A stretch of DNA of 64,000 bases from positions 206,209 through 270,208 of the forward strand of contig NZ_VJYD01000006.1 of assembly GCF_007341385.1 (NCBI RefSeq). The letters are read 5' to 3'. The notes beneath the pieces were generated by a model. It was not told the origin of the DNA. It made no database searches and saw only the letters and a program-made list of their open reading frames with translations. The position numbers and the translations under genes are program-made. The DNA is from Flavobacterium daemonense (GTDB lineage Bacteria; Bacteroidota; Bacteroidia; Flavobacteriales; Flavobacteriaceae). Positions 19,897 to 29,053 of this stretch are shown here, piece after piece; positions within the stretch are counted from its first letter, which is position 1; each line of letters starts with the position of its first letter.

Positions 19897-20016
19897 TTTA
19901 ACTTAAAAATTACCTAAAGATAACAAAATCAGGTTTTTGTTTTGCGAAAAAACAGCAATTACAATACAAAATGCAATTGCTGTTACTCTATTTCAAACGA
20001 TCCGTTTTTATCTTTT

Positions 20017-21081
20017 TTAAGACTGAACTTGCTCTAATATCGGCGTAGAAACTTCTTCCACAACGACTGGTTTTGCTTTTAATGGAAAAGCTAAAACGCC
20101 TTCTGCAAGTGAACTTCCTTCTTTTTTAGATTTGAATATCGGCCATAAAAACTGCGCATACCATTCTTCTTGTTTGTATGATTTTGTTCCGTACGATTCT
20201 GGGAATTTGCGTGTAATTAATCCAGTTCCGAAGATTACGTCCCAGATAAAAAACATATTTCCGAAGTTTCCTTTAAAATGTCCAACGCCGTCTCCGCTTG
20301 TATCTGCGTGATGCGCATGATGTGTTGCCGGAGTCGAAATCAAGCGTTCTAAAACCCATGCAATTGGATGTAAAACTTTGTATTTGTAAAAAGGTTTGTC
20401 CCAAGCAATGCTTGAATGTGCGCCTAAAGTGATGAAACTTTTAATAACCAAAACAAATAAAGCTGGCAATCCTAAACCTAAATATGTCAAAGTCGCAGTT
20501 AAATAAATTTGCGAAAACAAAACCGTATAAATAAAGTTTTGTCTAGAAGCCATCGCCATTCCCATGTAAGGAGCAGAGTGATGTGTTCTATGAAAACGCC
20601 ATAAAAACGGAACTTGATGATGCAATCTATGATACCAATATTGCGTCAAATCGTCGGCAATTGCGATTAGGAAAAAGCCTCCCCAAAAAGGAACCCAAGA
20701 AAGTGAATTAGCCAAATCTGGAATTAAAAATGGCAACGCTTTCAAGCTGAAAAAAGCAATTACTGGAGGCAAAAGCAATTTTGGAGCAAGAAAACAAATG
20801 ATGTCTATTTTACGTTCTTCGCCAGTCCATTCGTCATCGTATAAACCTGCGGCAAATTCGATAACGCCCAAAACGAGCATAAAAACGGTTAATCCCCAAG
20901 TTCTGATGTGCTCAAAAGCAGGTTTTGAAAATTCTAAAAAAGCAGGAAGCGAAATATGTGATTCGCTCACCAAATTGTTGCTTAATTTAAAATAAAGGAA
21001 AATTGCCAAAACTGGCAGTGAATAAATAAAAAGACTTATAAGCAAATCTCTTGTCAGTTTTTCTTTTTGAACTATTGCCAT
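20017..21081 (-). CDS. Sterol desaturase / fatty-acid hydroxylase family membrane protein
   Basis: Di-iron integral membrane oxygenase of 354 residues. Several transmembrane helices are visible (about 13-32, 55-78, 95-125, 130-150, 185-215). The histidine boxes of the superfamily are present: HRLHH, HRTHHS and a late HHAHHAD. The family hydroxylates or desaturates lipids and sterols and also includes other C-H oxygenases. Placement between two sulfatases is unusual and suggests that the locus handles a sulfated lipid-like compound; this is inference. The C-terminal 30 residues are an unconserved tail. It is preceded at 6 bp by a 39-residue membrane protein. Confidence 0.88.
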   Translation of the reverse strand: MAIVQKEKLTRDLLISLFIYSLPVLAIFLYFKLSNNLVSESHISLPAFLEFSKPAFEHIRTWGLTVFMLVLGVIEFAAGLYDDEWTGEERKIDIICFLAPKLLLPPVIAFFSLKALPFLIPDLANSLSWVPFWGGFFLIAIADDLTQYWYHRLHHQVPFLWRFHRTHHSAPYMGMAMASRQNFIYTVLFSQIYLTATLTYLGLGLPALFVLVIKSFITLGAHSSIAWDKPFYKYKVLHPIAWVLERLISTPATHHAHHADTSGDGVGHFKGNFGNMFFIWDVIFGTGLITRKFPESYGTKSYKQEEWYAQFLWPIFKSKKEGSSLAEGVLAFPLKAKPVVVEEVSTPILEQVQS

Positions 21082-21087
21082 GATTTC

Positions 21088-21207
21088 TTATTTTAAAAAT
21101 TGATTAATTAATGCTAAACCGCCCGCCAAGATTACTAGCGGAACCAAAAAAACAATCGCTCCTACGATTATTTTTTTTCCTATTACTTCATAGTCTGTTC
21201 GTCTCAT
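21088..21207 (-). CDS. Small single-span membrane protein (39 aa)
   Basis: Open frame from ATG (21205-21207) to TAA (21088-21090). It starts with a charged head MRRTDYEVIGKK, followed by one hydrophobic helix (about residues 13-34, IIVGAIVFLVPLVILAGG) and the tail NQFLK. Its stop is 6 bp from the sterol desaturase start, so translation of the two is likely coupled. The codons look ordinary and the positive-inside pattern is good, which supports a real gene. Possible roles are a partner or stabiliser of the hydroxylase; no family is recognised. Confidence 0.6.
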   Translation of the reverse strand: MRRTDYEVIGKKIIVGAIVFLVPLVILAGGLALINQFLK

Positions 21208-21346
21208 GATTTCTAATTTTGTTGGTGTGTTTCTGAAAATCAAAAAGTTATAATGTGTAAATTTAAAATAAAACTTCTATTTCTATAGAATTAGTAGTAT
21301 TTAAATTTGATTTTTTATGTTTTTTGAAAAAATATTTTAAACTTTT

Positions 21347-21390
21347 ATTATTCAACCTACAAGGTTTTGAAAACCTTGCAGGTTGAATAA
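21347..21390 (-). terminator. Terminator of the arylsulfatase gene
   Basis: Nearly perfect palindrome: TTATTCAACCT and AGGTTGAATAA outside, CAAGGTTTT and AAAACCTTG inside, one mismatched pair. It lies 10 bp after the sulfatase stop. The long stem has only a moderate T-run. Confidence 0.75.
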
Positions 21391-21399
21391 CTTATTTTA

Positions 21400-23337
21400 T
21401 TAATTACTGCTTCCGGCCGCGGTTGTACCGTTTCCTGGTTTAGTAACTTGTTTGATTAAATCTTGAACTGTTTTTCCTTTGTCAGCTCCTGTGTTGTGAA
21501 TTCTTCTGTTGTAAACATCTTGCCAGTCGATCAACGGATAAACATTGTTTTCTTTGGCTTGTTCATCAAACAGTTTTTTCAGTTCGGCTAATTTTTCTGG
21601 ATATTTGGCAGCCAAATTATTTCTTTCGTTAAAATCTTCGTTCAAATTGTACAATTCCCAAACATCAGCATCAAAATTGCTTTCAACTGGTTTTTGATTG
21701 CTTCCCAAAGATTTTTTTACAGCAAATGAATCTGGCAAATGCGCTGCACCGGCTTTCCATCCATCTTTATAAATGGCTCTGTTTCCAAAAATATAGTAGT
21801 ACTGAACTTTATGCAAAGATTCCGCTTTTGGATTATCAATAGAAGCATAGAAAGAAGAACCTTGAATTTTGTCCTGTTTAATTCCTTTGATATATTCTGG
21901 AGCTTTGATGCCTACAATATCCAATGTGGTTGGAAGCAAGTCGGTTACGTGGCTGTATTGATTTCTGATACCGCCTTTATCTTTAATTTTATTTGGATAA
22001 AAAACAATCAACGGATTGTGTGTTCCTCCTTCAGATTGCGCATCTTGTTTCCAGTTTTTAAACGGAACGTTTGTCGCCTGCGCCCAGCCTAATGGATAGT
22101 TAGTATTTAAGCCTTTTGGTGTTCCAATTTCGTCAATATTTGCTAAGTTTTTCTTCAGATTTTCCTCGTCAGATGTACCTTGAGAAAATAAACTTTGGTT
22201 GATTGTACCTTCAGTTGTTCCTTCTTTACTTGCTCCGTTGTCTCCAATGGCAACAAAAATCAAAGTGTTGTCTAGCTGTCCGCTTTCTTTCAAATAATTT
22301 ACAACTCTTCCTACTTCATAATCGGTATAAGTCAAGAATCCGGCGTAAACTTCCATAAATCTAGCATAGACTTTTTTCTGATCTGGAGATAGTTTTTTCC
22401 AATCTGTAATCAACGGATTGCGTTCTGGCAAAACAGCATTTGCCGGAATTAAGCCTAATTTCTTTTGGTTTGCAATTACTTCTTCGCGGTAAGCATCCCA
22501 ACCTTTGTCAAATTTTCCTCTGTAAGGATCGCTCCATTTTGTAGCCACTTGATGCGGTGCGTGTGCTGCTCCCGGCGCATAATACAAGAAGAAAGGTTTG
22601 CCCGGCGCCGCTTTTTGTTGTTTCTGAATATAACTAATTGCTTTGTCTGTAATTAATTCATTTAAGTGACGTCCGTCAGGCGTTACGTGAACTTGATCTT
22701 CCACTAAATCAGGATTATATTGATCAGTTTGAGAACCTAAGAATCCGTAGAAATGATCAAAACCTTTCCCGGTTGGCCATCTGTCAAACGGACCAGCATC
22801 GGTAGCGTCTTCGTCTGGCGTAACACCATATTTTCCAACTGCAAAAGTGTTGTATCCGTTTTCACGTAAAATCTCAGCAATTGTTCCTTTATCCGAAGGA
22901 ATTCTTCCGTCCCAACCAGGGAAACCTGCCGATAAAATGGTGTGAGAAAAACCGCTTACGTGAACTTTTCCAGAATTTCTTCCTGTTAATAAAGCCGCAC
23001 GAGTAGGCGCGCAGATTGCCGTTGTATGAAAGTTGGTATAACGCAAACCATTATTTGCCAATTGTTCAAAAGTTGGCGTACTGATTAAACCTCCAAAAGC
23101 GCTTGAAGCTCCAAATCCTACATCATCTAGTAAAATCCAAACAATATTTGGTGCGCCTTTTGGAGCTTTTACCGGTTCTGGCCAATATTCTTTTGAATCG
23201 GCTAACGTTTTTCCAATTACGCCTTTAAATTCTTCTGGCTGATTTTGCGAAAAACCAAGCTGTGCGACAAGTAAAGCGGTAATCAAAAGCCCTTTCTTCG
23301 GACTTTTGATTGTACTGTTGTATTTTAATTTTTTCAT
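21400..23337 (-). CDS. Arylsulfatase (formylglycine type), exported
   Basis: Large sulfatase of 645 residues with a signal sequence (hydrophobic stretch about 15-29, ending GFSQ). Metal site start: WILLDDVG. Activation site CAPTR with Cys109 (Cys type). A sulfatase block with AVGKYGV replaces the usual GKWH. GDNGAS and a GGTHNP substrate/metal region follow. Its length and layout fit the bacterial arylsulfatase group rather than glycan sulfatases; this is a judgement from motifs. It lies immediately downstream of the SusC/SusD pair 2 and is probably expressed with it. Confidence 0.92.
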   Translation of the reverse strand: MKKLKYNSTIKSPKKGLLITALLVAQLGFSQNQPEEFKGVIGKTLADSKEYWPEPVKAPKGAPNIVWILLDDVGFGASSAFGGLISTPTFEQLANNGLRYTNFHTTAICAPTRAALLTGRNSGKVHVSGFSHTILSAGFPGWDGRIPSDKGTIAEILRENGYNTFAVGKYGVTPDEDATDAGPFDRWPTGKGFDHFYGFLGSQTDQYNPDLVEDQVHVTPDGRHLNELITDKAISYIQKQQKAAPGKPFFLYYAPGAAHAPHQVATKWSDPYRGKFDKGWDAYREEVIANQKKLGLIPANAVLPERNPLITDWKKLSPDQKKVYARFMEVYAGFLTYTDYEVGRVVNYLKESGQLDNTLIFVAIGDNGASKEGTTEGTINQSLFSQGTSDEENLKKNLANIDEIGTPKGLNTNYPLGWAQATNVPFKNWKQDAQSEGGTHNPLIVFYPNKIKDKGGIRNQYSHVTDLLPTTLDIVGIKAPEYIKGIKQDKIQGSSFYASIDNPKAESLHKVQYYYIFGNRAIYKDGWKAGAAHLPDSFAVKKSLGSNQKPVESNFDADVWELYNLNEDFNERNNLAAKYPEKLAELKKLFDEQAKENNVYPLIDWQDVYNRRIHNTGADKGKTVQDLIKQVTKPGNGTTAAGSSN

Positions 23338-23382
23338 TGTTTTTATAGTTTATTAGTTATAAGGTTTGTTCATAATCATTTT

Positions 23383-23525
23383 TTAAACACATAGAATCAT
23401 AGTTTTTAGAATCGGTAAAAAGCGTTTCACTTTTTTTAAATGCATATAGTTTCTATGTGTGGGAAATAGGTTTCTCTTTAAACTCTTTTTCAAAAAAAAT
23501 AAATCTATGTTTCTATGTGTTAAGA
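23383..23525. repeat. ACACATAG-family repeat
   Basis: Begins TTTAAACACATAGAATCATAG and ends ATCTATGTTTCTATGTGTTAAG, with a further TTTCTATGTGT in the middle. It is inverted at its ends and fills the SusD 2-to-sulfatase gap. Other copies lie at 31201, 54611 and 63841. Confidence 0.75.
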
Positions 23526-23526
23526 T

Positions 23527-24999
23527 TTAATATCCAGGATTTTGTGGCAAGCCAACTGGATCGATATTTCTTTCGCTTTGCGGAATCGGGTAAAGATTAT
23601 TTCTTTCTGAAACCGAGTTTTTAGCCGTTACTTTTTTAACTTCTGTAACCAAAGTTCCCCAACGAACTAAGTCGTACCATCTTTGTCCTTCCTGAACAAA
23701 TTCTTTTTTGCGTTCTTCCTGAATCGCAGCTCTAAAAGTAGCCTGAGTCAAACCACTTAAATCTACTGTTGCATCTGGCGTTGTGATTGGTTTTGCAAAA
23801 GCTCTTCTTCGCACTTGATTGATTAGTTCGTAAGCTTCAGCAGTTGGTCCTCCTTGTTCGTTTATGGCTTCCGCCAAAGACAATAAAATGTCGGCATAAC
23901 GAATAACCGGAAAGTTGATGGCTACGTTTGCCGGAGTTGCCAAATTGGTCAAATCCAGATATTTTTTGAAAATAGGCTTTGGAAAAGTATACAGTGTTCC
24001 CGTCGCTGGATTCAATAATTGTTTGGCATAACTTACATCTCTTCGAGTATCTCCAGGCTCATAAATGTCATAAAACAAGGCAACATCTGAAATGATATCT
24101 GCAGGTTCTGTAGCAGTGAATCCAGTAAATGATGTGGCTTGAAATGTGCTTCCGCTTGATCCGTTTCCGGCTTGATTCGGCTCAAATTGAACAGAGAAAA
24201 TATGCTCTTTTCCGTTCTTTTTTGTTTTCGTAAAAATGTCTTGAAAATTTTCAAACAAAGCATAACCGTAACCGCCATTGATTACTTCTCTTGATTTCGA
24301 AATTGCATTTGCCCAATCTTTTCTTGTCAAATACACTTTTGCCAAAATCGCTTTTGCAGCGCCAGATGTTGCGCGTCCGGCGTCGGTTGCTGGATAAGTT
24401 GACGGCAGACTTTCGGCATCTTTTAAATCGGAAATAATTTGTACGTACACTTCTTCAACTGTTGCTCTTTTTGATTTTAAGCTTTCTAATTGAATAGAAG
24501 TCGGCTCATGCAAAACGATTGGAACGCCTCCCCACAAACGAACCGCCTGAAAATAGAGCAAAGCTCTAATGAATTTAGATTCCAGAATCAATCTGTTTTT
24601 AACGGCTTCTGTTCCCGCAACTTTCGGAATATTGTCAATCGAAACATTAGCACGGTTAATTCCGGCATAAATTTGTCTCCACGCCACCTGAACACGATCT
24701 GAAGTCGCATCATGCGTTAAACTGCTCAAAGCACGAACTTGCGGATTTGTTGCTGATACTCCTGCTGCTGCATAATCGGTCGCCATATCTGTCAGGAAAT
24801 ATAAATTTCTCCCGAATAAACTCTGCTCTCCCGGATCTAAACTCAGCGATGCATAAACTGCTGTTACGCTTGCTACCGCATCATCTTGGGTTTTAAAATA
24901 ATTGTCTTCGGTTACAAAAGAGGTTGGTGTTACCTCTAAATCGGTGCACGATGAAAATAAACCGGCACTTAATAGGAATGTTATAATAATCTTTTTCAT
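23527..24999 (-). CDS. SusD/RagB family outer-membrane lipoprotein (pair 2)
   Basis: Surface nutrient-binding lipoprotein, 490 residues. Signal peptide and lipobox: MKKIIITFLLSAGLFSSC. Typical features are DNYFKTQDDAVASVTAVYASL near the N-terminus, ALLYFQAVRLWGGVP (helical repeat region), IRYADILLSLAEAINEQGG and the closing EFVQEGQRWYDLVRWG and NPGY. It begins 15 bp after its SusC partner. Together they should bind and import the molecule whose sulfate the downstream arylsulfatase removes. Confidence 0.94.
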   Translation of the reverse strand: MKKIIITFLLSAGLFSSCTDLEVTPTSFVTEDNYFKTQDDAVASVTAVYASLSLDPGEQSLFGRNLYFLTDMATDYAAAGVSATNPQVRALSSLTHDATSDRVQVAWRQIYAGINRANVSIDNIPKVAGTEAVKNRLILESKFIRALLYFQAVRLWGGVPIVLHEPTSIQLESLKSKRATVEEVYVQIISDLKDAESLPSTYPATDAGRATSGAAKAILAKVYLTRKDWANAISKSREVINGGYGYALFENFQDIFTKTKKNGKEHIFSVQFEPNQAGNGSSGSTFQATSFTGFTATEPADIISDVALFYDIYEPGDTRRDVSYAKQLLNPATGTLYTFPKPIFKKYLDLTNLATPANVAINFPVIRYADILLSLAEAINEQGGPTAEAYELINQVRRRAFAKPITTPDATVDLSGLTQATFRAAIQEERKKEFVQEGQRWYDLVRWGTLVTEVKKVTAKNSVSERNNLYPIPQSERNIDPVGLPQNPGY

Positions 25000-25014
25000 T
25001 TTATAATTTTTTAC

Positions 25015-28000
25015 TTAGAAAGTTACGTTCAAGCCCGAGATGAATGTTTTTGAGTTTGGATATGAACCAAAATCGATTCCCGGATATAAGTTGTTTTGTT
25101 CGTATGAACTTACCTCTGGATCAAAGCCAGTGTATTTTGTCCATGTGATTAAGTTTTCGGCAGAGATGTAGAATTTCACGCTTTTTGTTCCCAATTTTTT
25201 AGAAACGCTTTTTGGCAAAGTGTATCCCAAAGTGATTAATTTTAATCGCAAGAAAGAAGCATCTTCAACATAACGCTCAGAAACGATTCCCAAAGGTGAA
25301 CTCGATGCTCTCGGAATTTCATTGCTTGGGTTTGTCGGCGTCCATCTGTCAACTAAAGTTTCGGCAGCATTGGTTCCAAGTGTCGAAATTTCTAACTGCT
25401 GATTCAAAGCGTTGAATACTTTTCCGCCATAAGCACCTTGGAAAGAAAAATTCAAGTCAAAGTCGTTGTACGAAATAGTATTGCTGAAACTTCCAACAAA
25501 TTTTGGCTGCGAAGTTCCAAGATTTCCTTTGTCAAGTGCTGTAATTACACCGTCTCCGTTTGTATCAACATATTTTCTATCTCCAATTTTTGTATTTGCC
25601 AAACTGTTGATTTTTGGCTGTGTGTTGATTTCTTCCTGGGTTTGGAAAATTCCGTTTGTACGGTATCCCCAAAAAGTTCCTAACGGCAATCCAACTTTTA
25701 CAATAACAGGTTGTTGCTGTAATAAAGATCCGTTTGGCACAACTGGAAAAAACTGATCAACTCCATTTCCTATTGATACGACTTTGTTTTTGTTTGTTGA
25801 AAAAACGAAGTTAGAATTCCATGAAAAGTTTTCTGTTTTCACGTTTTCTGTATTCAAACCAATTTCAAGACCTCTATTTTCAACGCCACCAATATTTTGT
25901 AATACTGTTGCATATCCAGAAGTCAATGGAACCGGAACGTTGATTAACAAATCGTTTGTTTTTTTGTAATAAACATCAAAAACAAAATTGATTTTTCTGT
26001 CCAATAATGATAAATCTAAACCAATGTTATACTGATTTGTTTTTTCCCATTTCAAATCCGGATTTGCCAATCGAGTAGGGGCAAGTCCTGTAGCCAATGT
26101 TCCGCCAAAAGCATAATTTACAGAGCCCATTGAAGCAAGCGAAAGATAGTTTCCAATTTCTTGGTTTCCTGTTGTTCCGGCTGTAAGTCTAAGTTTTGCT
26201 TCGGTTACACCTTTAATGTTGTTGGCAAATTCTTCATCGGTAATATTCCAAGAAAATCCTGCAGAAGGGAAGTAGCCCCAAAGTGATTCAGAACCAAATC
26301 TTGAAGAACCATCCGCACGGCCAGAAAGCGTGAAGTTGTATTTTCCTTTATAGGAGTAATTCACTCTTGCCAACCATGATTTTAAAACACTCTCAAAAGC
26401 TTCGCTATAAGGTTTTACAGGAACACCGTCTTGTAAAGCATTATAGGTATTGGCATCATTTACAAAATATTGCGATCCTGCGTTAACAACTTCTCCCTTA
26501 GTATATTGAAGTGTATATCCTGCTAATGCTGAGAATTTATGGTTGTCACCGAAATTAGTGTTGTAATTCAGTGTGTTTTCATTTAAAACAGAACTTACTC
26601 GACGATCACCAACAGAGGCCAAACCTTTAGTTCCTGCTCCCATTGTAGTTGTAGAAGGCGCATAATAATTTTGTTTCGTATCGATTACGTCCCCACTTAC
26701 TGCCACTTTCGCCGTTAATTCTTTGTTGAATTTATATTCGCCAAATAAACTGGTTAAGATTCTGTTGATTTTAGTTTCATTTGTAGTGTTTTCCAAATCA
26801 TTAATCGGGTTCGGAATAATACCATTTGTTGCCGTTGCGTATGGATTATTAGTCAAATTATAACTTCCGTCAGCATTTTTGATAGGGACAACAGGTGGCT
26901 GATATAGCGCAACTACTAGCGGATTTGGCTGTCTTCCGGCAGATGCACCGCCATTTGTTCCAATTCCGTTTGAAGCCGAATTAGTGTAATTTGCATTTAC
27001 GCCAAATTTGAATTTCTGAGAATAATTTCTTTCATAATTAGCACGAAGTGAAATTCGTTTAAAATCGGTTGCAATTACAACTCCGTCTTGATCAAAATAA
27101 CCTGCGGAAATTGTATATCTCGAACGATCATCTCCACCAGAAAAAGTTAATTGATGATTCTGAATTGGAGCAGCAGTTCTAAAAACCGCATCTTGCCAAT
27201 CATAACTTCCAGATGTTTTGAAAGCTTCAATTTGAGCTTGAGTAAAAGATGGCGCTTGACCAATACTCGCCTGAACATCATTGCGCAAACTAGCCCATTG
27301 GCTGGCATCCATCAAATGTAATTTTTTAGAAACATTCTGGAACCCAAAATAGCCTTGATACGAAATATTATCTTGCCCTTTTGTTCCTTTTTTGGTCGTA
27401 ATGATTACAACTCCATTTGCTCCTCTAGAACCATAAATTGCAGTTGCCGAAGCATCTTTCAAAACTTCAATGGATTCAATATCAGTTGGGTTAATCGTAG
27501 AGAGCACATTTACAGATGCTCCTGCATTAGCCACGCCCGCAGTTCCGTTATTGTTGTCGTTGTAAATTAGAATTCCGTCTAATACGTAAAGCGGTTCGTT
27601 TCCTGCGGTGATAGAGTTTCCACCTCTAATACGAACACTTGATGAAGCTCCGGGACGTCCTGAACTTTGTGTAACTACCACACCGGGAACAGCACCTCTT
27701 AAAAGGTTATCTGCCGATGAGGTAACCTGCGATAAATTTGCCTTTGGAACAGAAGCAACAGAACCAGTAATGTCTTTTCTCTTTTGAGAACCGTAACCTA
27801 CGACAACAAGTTCGTCTAATTCTTGACGTTCTTCTTTTAAGTTAATGATTACTGGATTTTTATCAACAACTACTTCGGCTTTTTTGTATCCAATGTAGGT
27901 TACAATCAAAGTGTAAGGAAGTTTTTGTCCGGTTTGGAAATAAAATTTTCCTTCCGTATCGGTCTGAACGCCGTGTGTTGTTCCTTTAATAATAACTGAA

Positions 28001-28146
28001 GCACCAATAATGGGTTGATTTGTAACAGCATCCACAACAGTTCCGTCAAGTTTAGACTGGATAAGCGGGGTCGTGTTCTGGGCATTTATTCCTGCCGTCA
28101 GGAGCAAGAGAAATAATATTGAGTATATCTTTAATATTTTTTTCAT
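25015..28146 (-). CDS. SusC/RagA TonB-dependent transporter (pair 2)
   Basis: Outer-membrane SusC-class transporter of 1043 residues. I chose the ATG at 28144-28146 because it gives a standard signal peptide (MKKILKIYSILFLLLLTAGINAQ). The longer in-frame start adds 18 polar residues from the leader. Carboxypeptidase-like domain (LDGTVVDAVTNQPIIGASVII), then plug with VVVGYGSQKRKDITGSVASV, VLDGILIY and KDASATAIYGSRGANGVVII, then the barrel ending GLNVTF. It is the first gene of the SusCD-arylsulfatase unit, preceded by a 900-bp non-coding region with a strong hairpin. Confidence 0.95.
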   Translation of the reverse strand: MKKILKIYSILFLLLLTAGINAQNTTPLIQSKLDGTVVDAVTNQPIIGASVIIKGTTHGVQTDTEGKFYFQTGQKLPYTLIVTYIGYKKAEVVVDKNPVIINLKEERQELDELVVVGYGSQKRKDITGSVASVPKANLSQVTSSADNLLRGAVPGVVVTQSSGRPGASSSVRIRGGNSITAGNEPLYVLDGILIYNDNNNGTAGVANAGASVNVLSTINPTDIESIEVLKDASATAIYGSRGANGVVIITTKKGTKGQDNISYQGYFGFQNVSKKLHLMDASQWASLRNDVQASIGQAPSFTQAQIEAFKTSGSYDWQDAVFRTAAPIQNHQLTFSGGDDRSRYTISAGYFDQDGVVIATDFKRISLRANYERNYSQKFKFGVNANYTNSASNGIGTNGGASAGRQPNPLVVALYQPPVVPIKNADGSYNLTNNPYATATNGIIPNPINDLENTTNETKINRILTSLFGEYKFNKELTAKVAVSGDVIDTKQNYYAPSTTTMGAGTKGLASVGDRRVSSVLNENTLNYNTNFGDNHKFSALAGYTLQYTKGEVVNAGSQYFVNDANTYNALQDGVPVKPYSEAFESVLKSWLARVNYSYKGKYNFTLSGRADGSSRFGSESLWGYFPSAGFSWNITDEEFANNIKGVTEAKLRLTAGTTGNQEIGNYLSLASMGSVNYAFGGTLATGLAPTRLANPDLKWEKTNQYNIGLDLSLLDRKINFVFDVYYKKTNDLLINVPVPLTSGYATVLQNIGGVENRGLEIGLNTENVKTENFSWNSNFVFSTNKNKVVSIGNGVDQFFPVVPNGSLLQQQPVIVKVGLPLGTFWGYRTNGIFQTQEEINTQPKINSLANTKIGDRKYVDTNGDGVITALDKGNLGTSQPKFVGSFSNTISYNDFDLNFSFQGAYGGKVFNALNQQLEISTLGTNAAETLVDRWTPTNPSNEIPRASSSPLGIVSERYVEDASFLRLKLITLGYTLPKSVSKKLGTKSVKFYISAENLITWTKYTGFDPEVSSYEQNNLYPGIDFGSYPNSKTFISGLNVTF

Positions 28147-28247
28147 TTCTTTGTAATGGTTTAAGTAATTAACAAGGCGCCCTGAGCGTTGAATTTTCAA
28201 CCCTCTAATTGTGTCCTTGATTTAGTGATAAATGTTCTTTAAGCCTC

Positions 28248-28280
28248 GCCATTTCTGTTGCCGCAGAAATGGCTTTTTTT
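28248..28280. promoter_or_regulatory. Strong hairpin in the SusC 2 leader region
   Basis: GCCATTTCTG (28248-28257) pairs exactly with CAGAAATGGC (28264-28273), followed by seven T on the plus strand. On the plus strand it looks like a terminator, but no plus-strand gene lies upstream. On the minus strand it would be in the SusC 2 5' leader, about 100 bp before the ATG. It could be a regulatory leader structure or the end of an antisense RNA. Confidence 0.55.
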
Positions 28281-28996
28281 ATTTACAGCAAAAGGTTTGC
28301 ATCTTTTTCATTTTAGTTTTTTTTGGTTGTTAATTATTTTCTTTTTTAAAATAGCCGTATAGTCAAAAATCGTCTAGAAGCAAATTTTGCATCCGCGAGA
28401 TATTTTTGCAATAAAAGTAATCGAGTGGTGAATATAGATTTCGTTATTATTCTTAAAAGGAACTGCATAACGAATAAATTGCATTGGGAATTAGCAACAG
28501 AAGCACATATAACAACAGTTGTTATAAGTATATTTTTTTTGAAGATTTAAATACGATATGCTTTCGGTTGTTTTCAAAATATAGTTTTTTTGGTTTGAAA
28601 TAAAATTTTAAACTCTACTAATCCTATAGACAAAGTTAATTTTAATATAATAAAAACCAAAAAAATATGAAGTTTTTTTTAATAGAGGGCATTCAGTTAG
28701 GTGTTTTTAAATTAATTATTTAACATTAAAGTACTGGTGGTCAATTGATTAATAGCTATTTTTTATTCAAGTAAAATGTTAAATATTTTTTCAGAAATAT
28801 CTTAAAAATGTAGTATTTTACACTTAATTTCTAGCTTTTTAAATCTCTAATTTTGAATAAATTGACATAAAAAAGCGCTTTTGTGATCTTCTTTTAGAAT
28901 ATTTTAATAAAAAGTACATCAATTTTTAAAGTTGATTTTGAATAAATTAGAGTAATTTTATAGACATTAAAATAAAATTTAATTTTTTATTCACCG
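28281..28996. other. Long AT-rich gene-free region
   Basis: No credible gene on either strand. It separates the divergent SusC 2 and moeA transcription units. The only clear structure is a palindrome ATAACAAC-A-GTTGTTAT at 28509-28525, a possible operator. Confidence 0.5.
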
Positions 28997-29018
28997 TACG
29001 AATAAATACTTATATTTG
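28997..29018 (+). promoter_or_regulatory. Shared nitrate-regulon promoter motif upstream of moeA
   Basis: TACGAATAAATACTTA directly followed by TATTTG. The last TA of TACTTA starts the -7 box TATATTTG (29011-29018). The inverted half ATAAGTA follows at 29021-29027, making a palindrome (29007-29027) centred on the -7 box. No TTG at -33 is seen, as expected of an activator-dependent promoter. The same motif precedes nasA, narK and nirB. Confidence 0.7.
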
Positions 29019-29053
29019 TAATAAGTATTTGTACTTAGTTTTTATATCTAAAA

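Noticed and set aside
28147..28200. 18-residue extension of SusC 2
   Set aside because: It precedes a standard signal peptide start at 28146 and would place polar residues before the signal sequence.
28201..28280. SAM or cobalamin riboswitch before SusC 2
   Set aside because: I compared the leader with the consensus of the known classes by eye and found no matching core; only a plain hairpin is visible.
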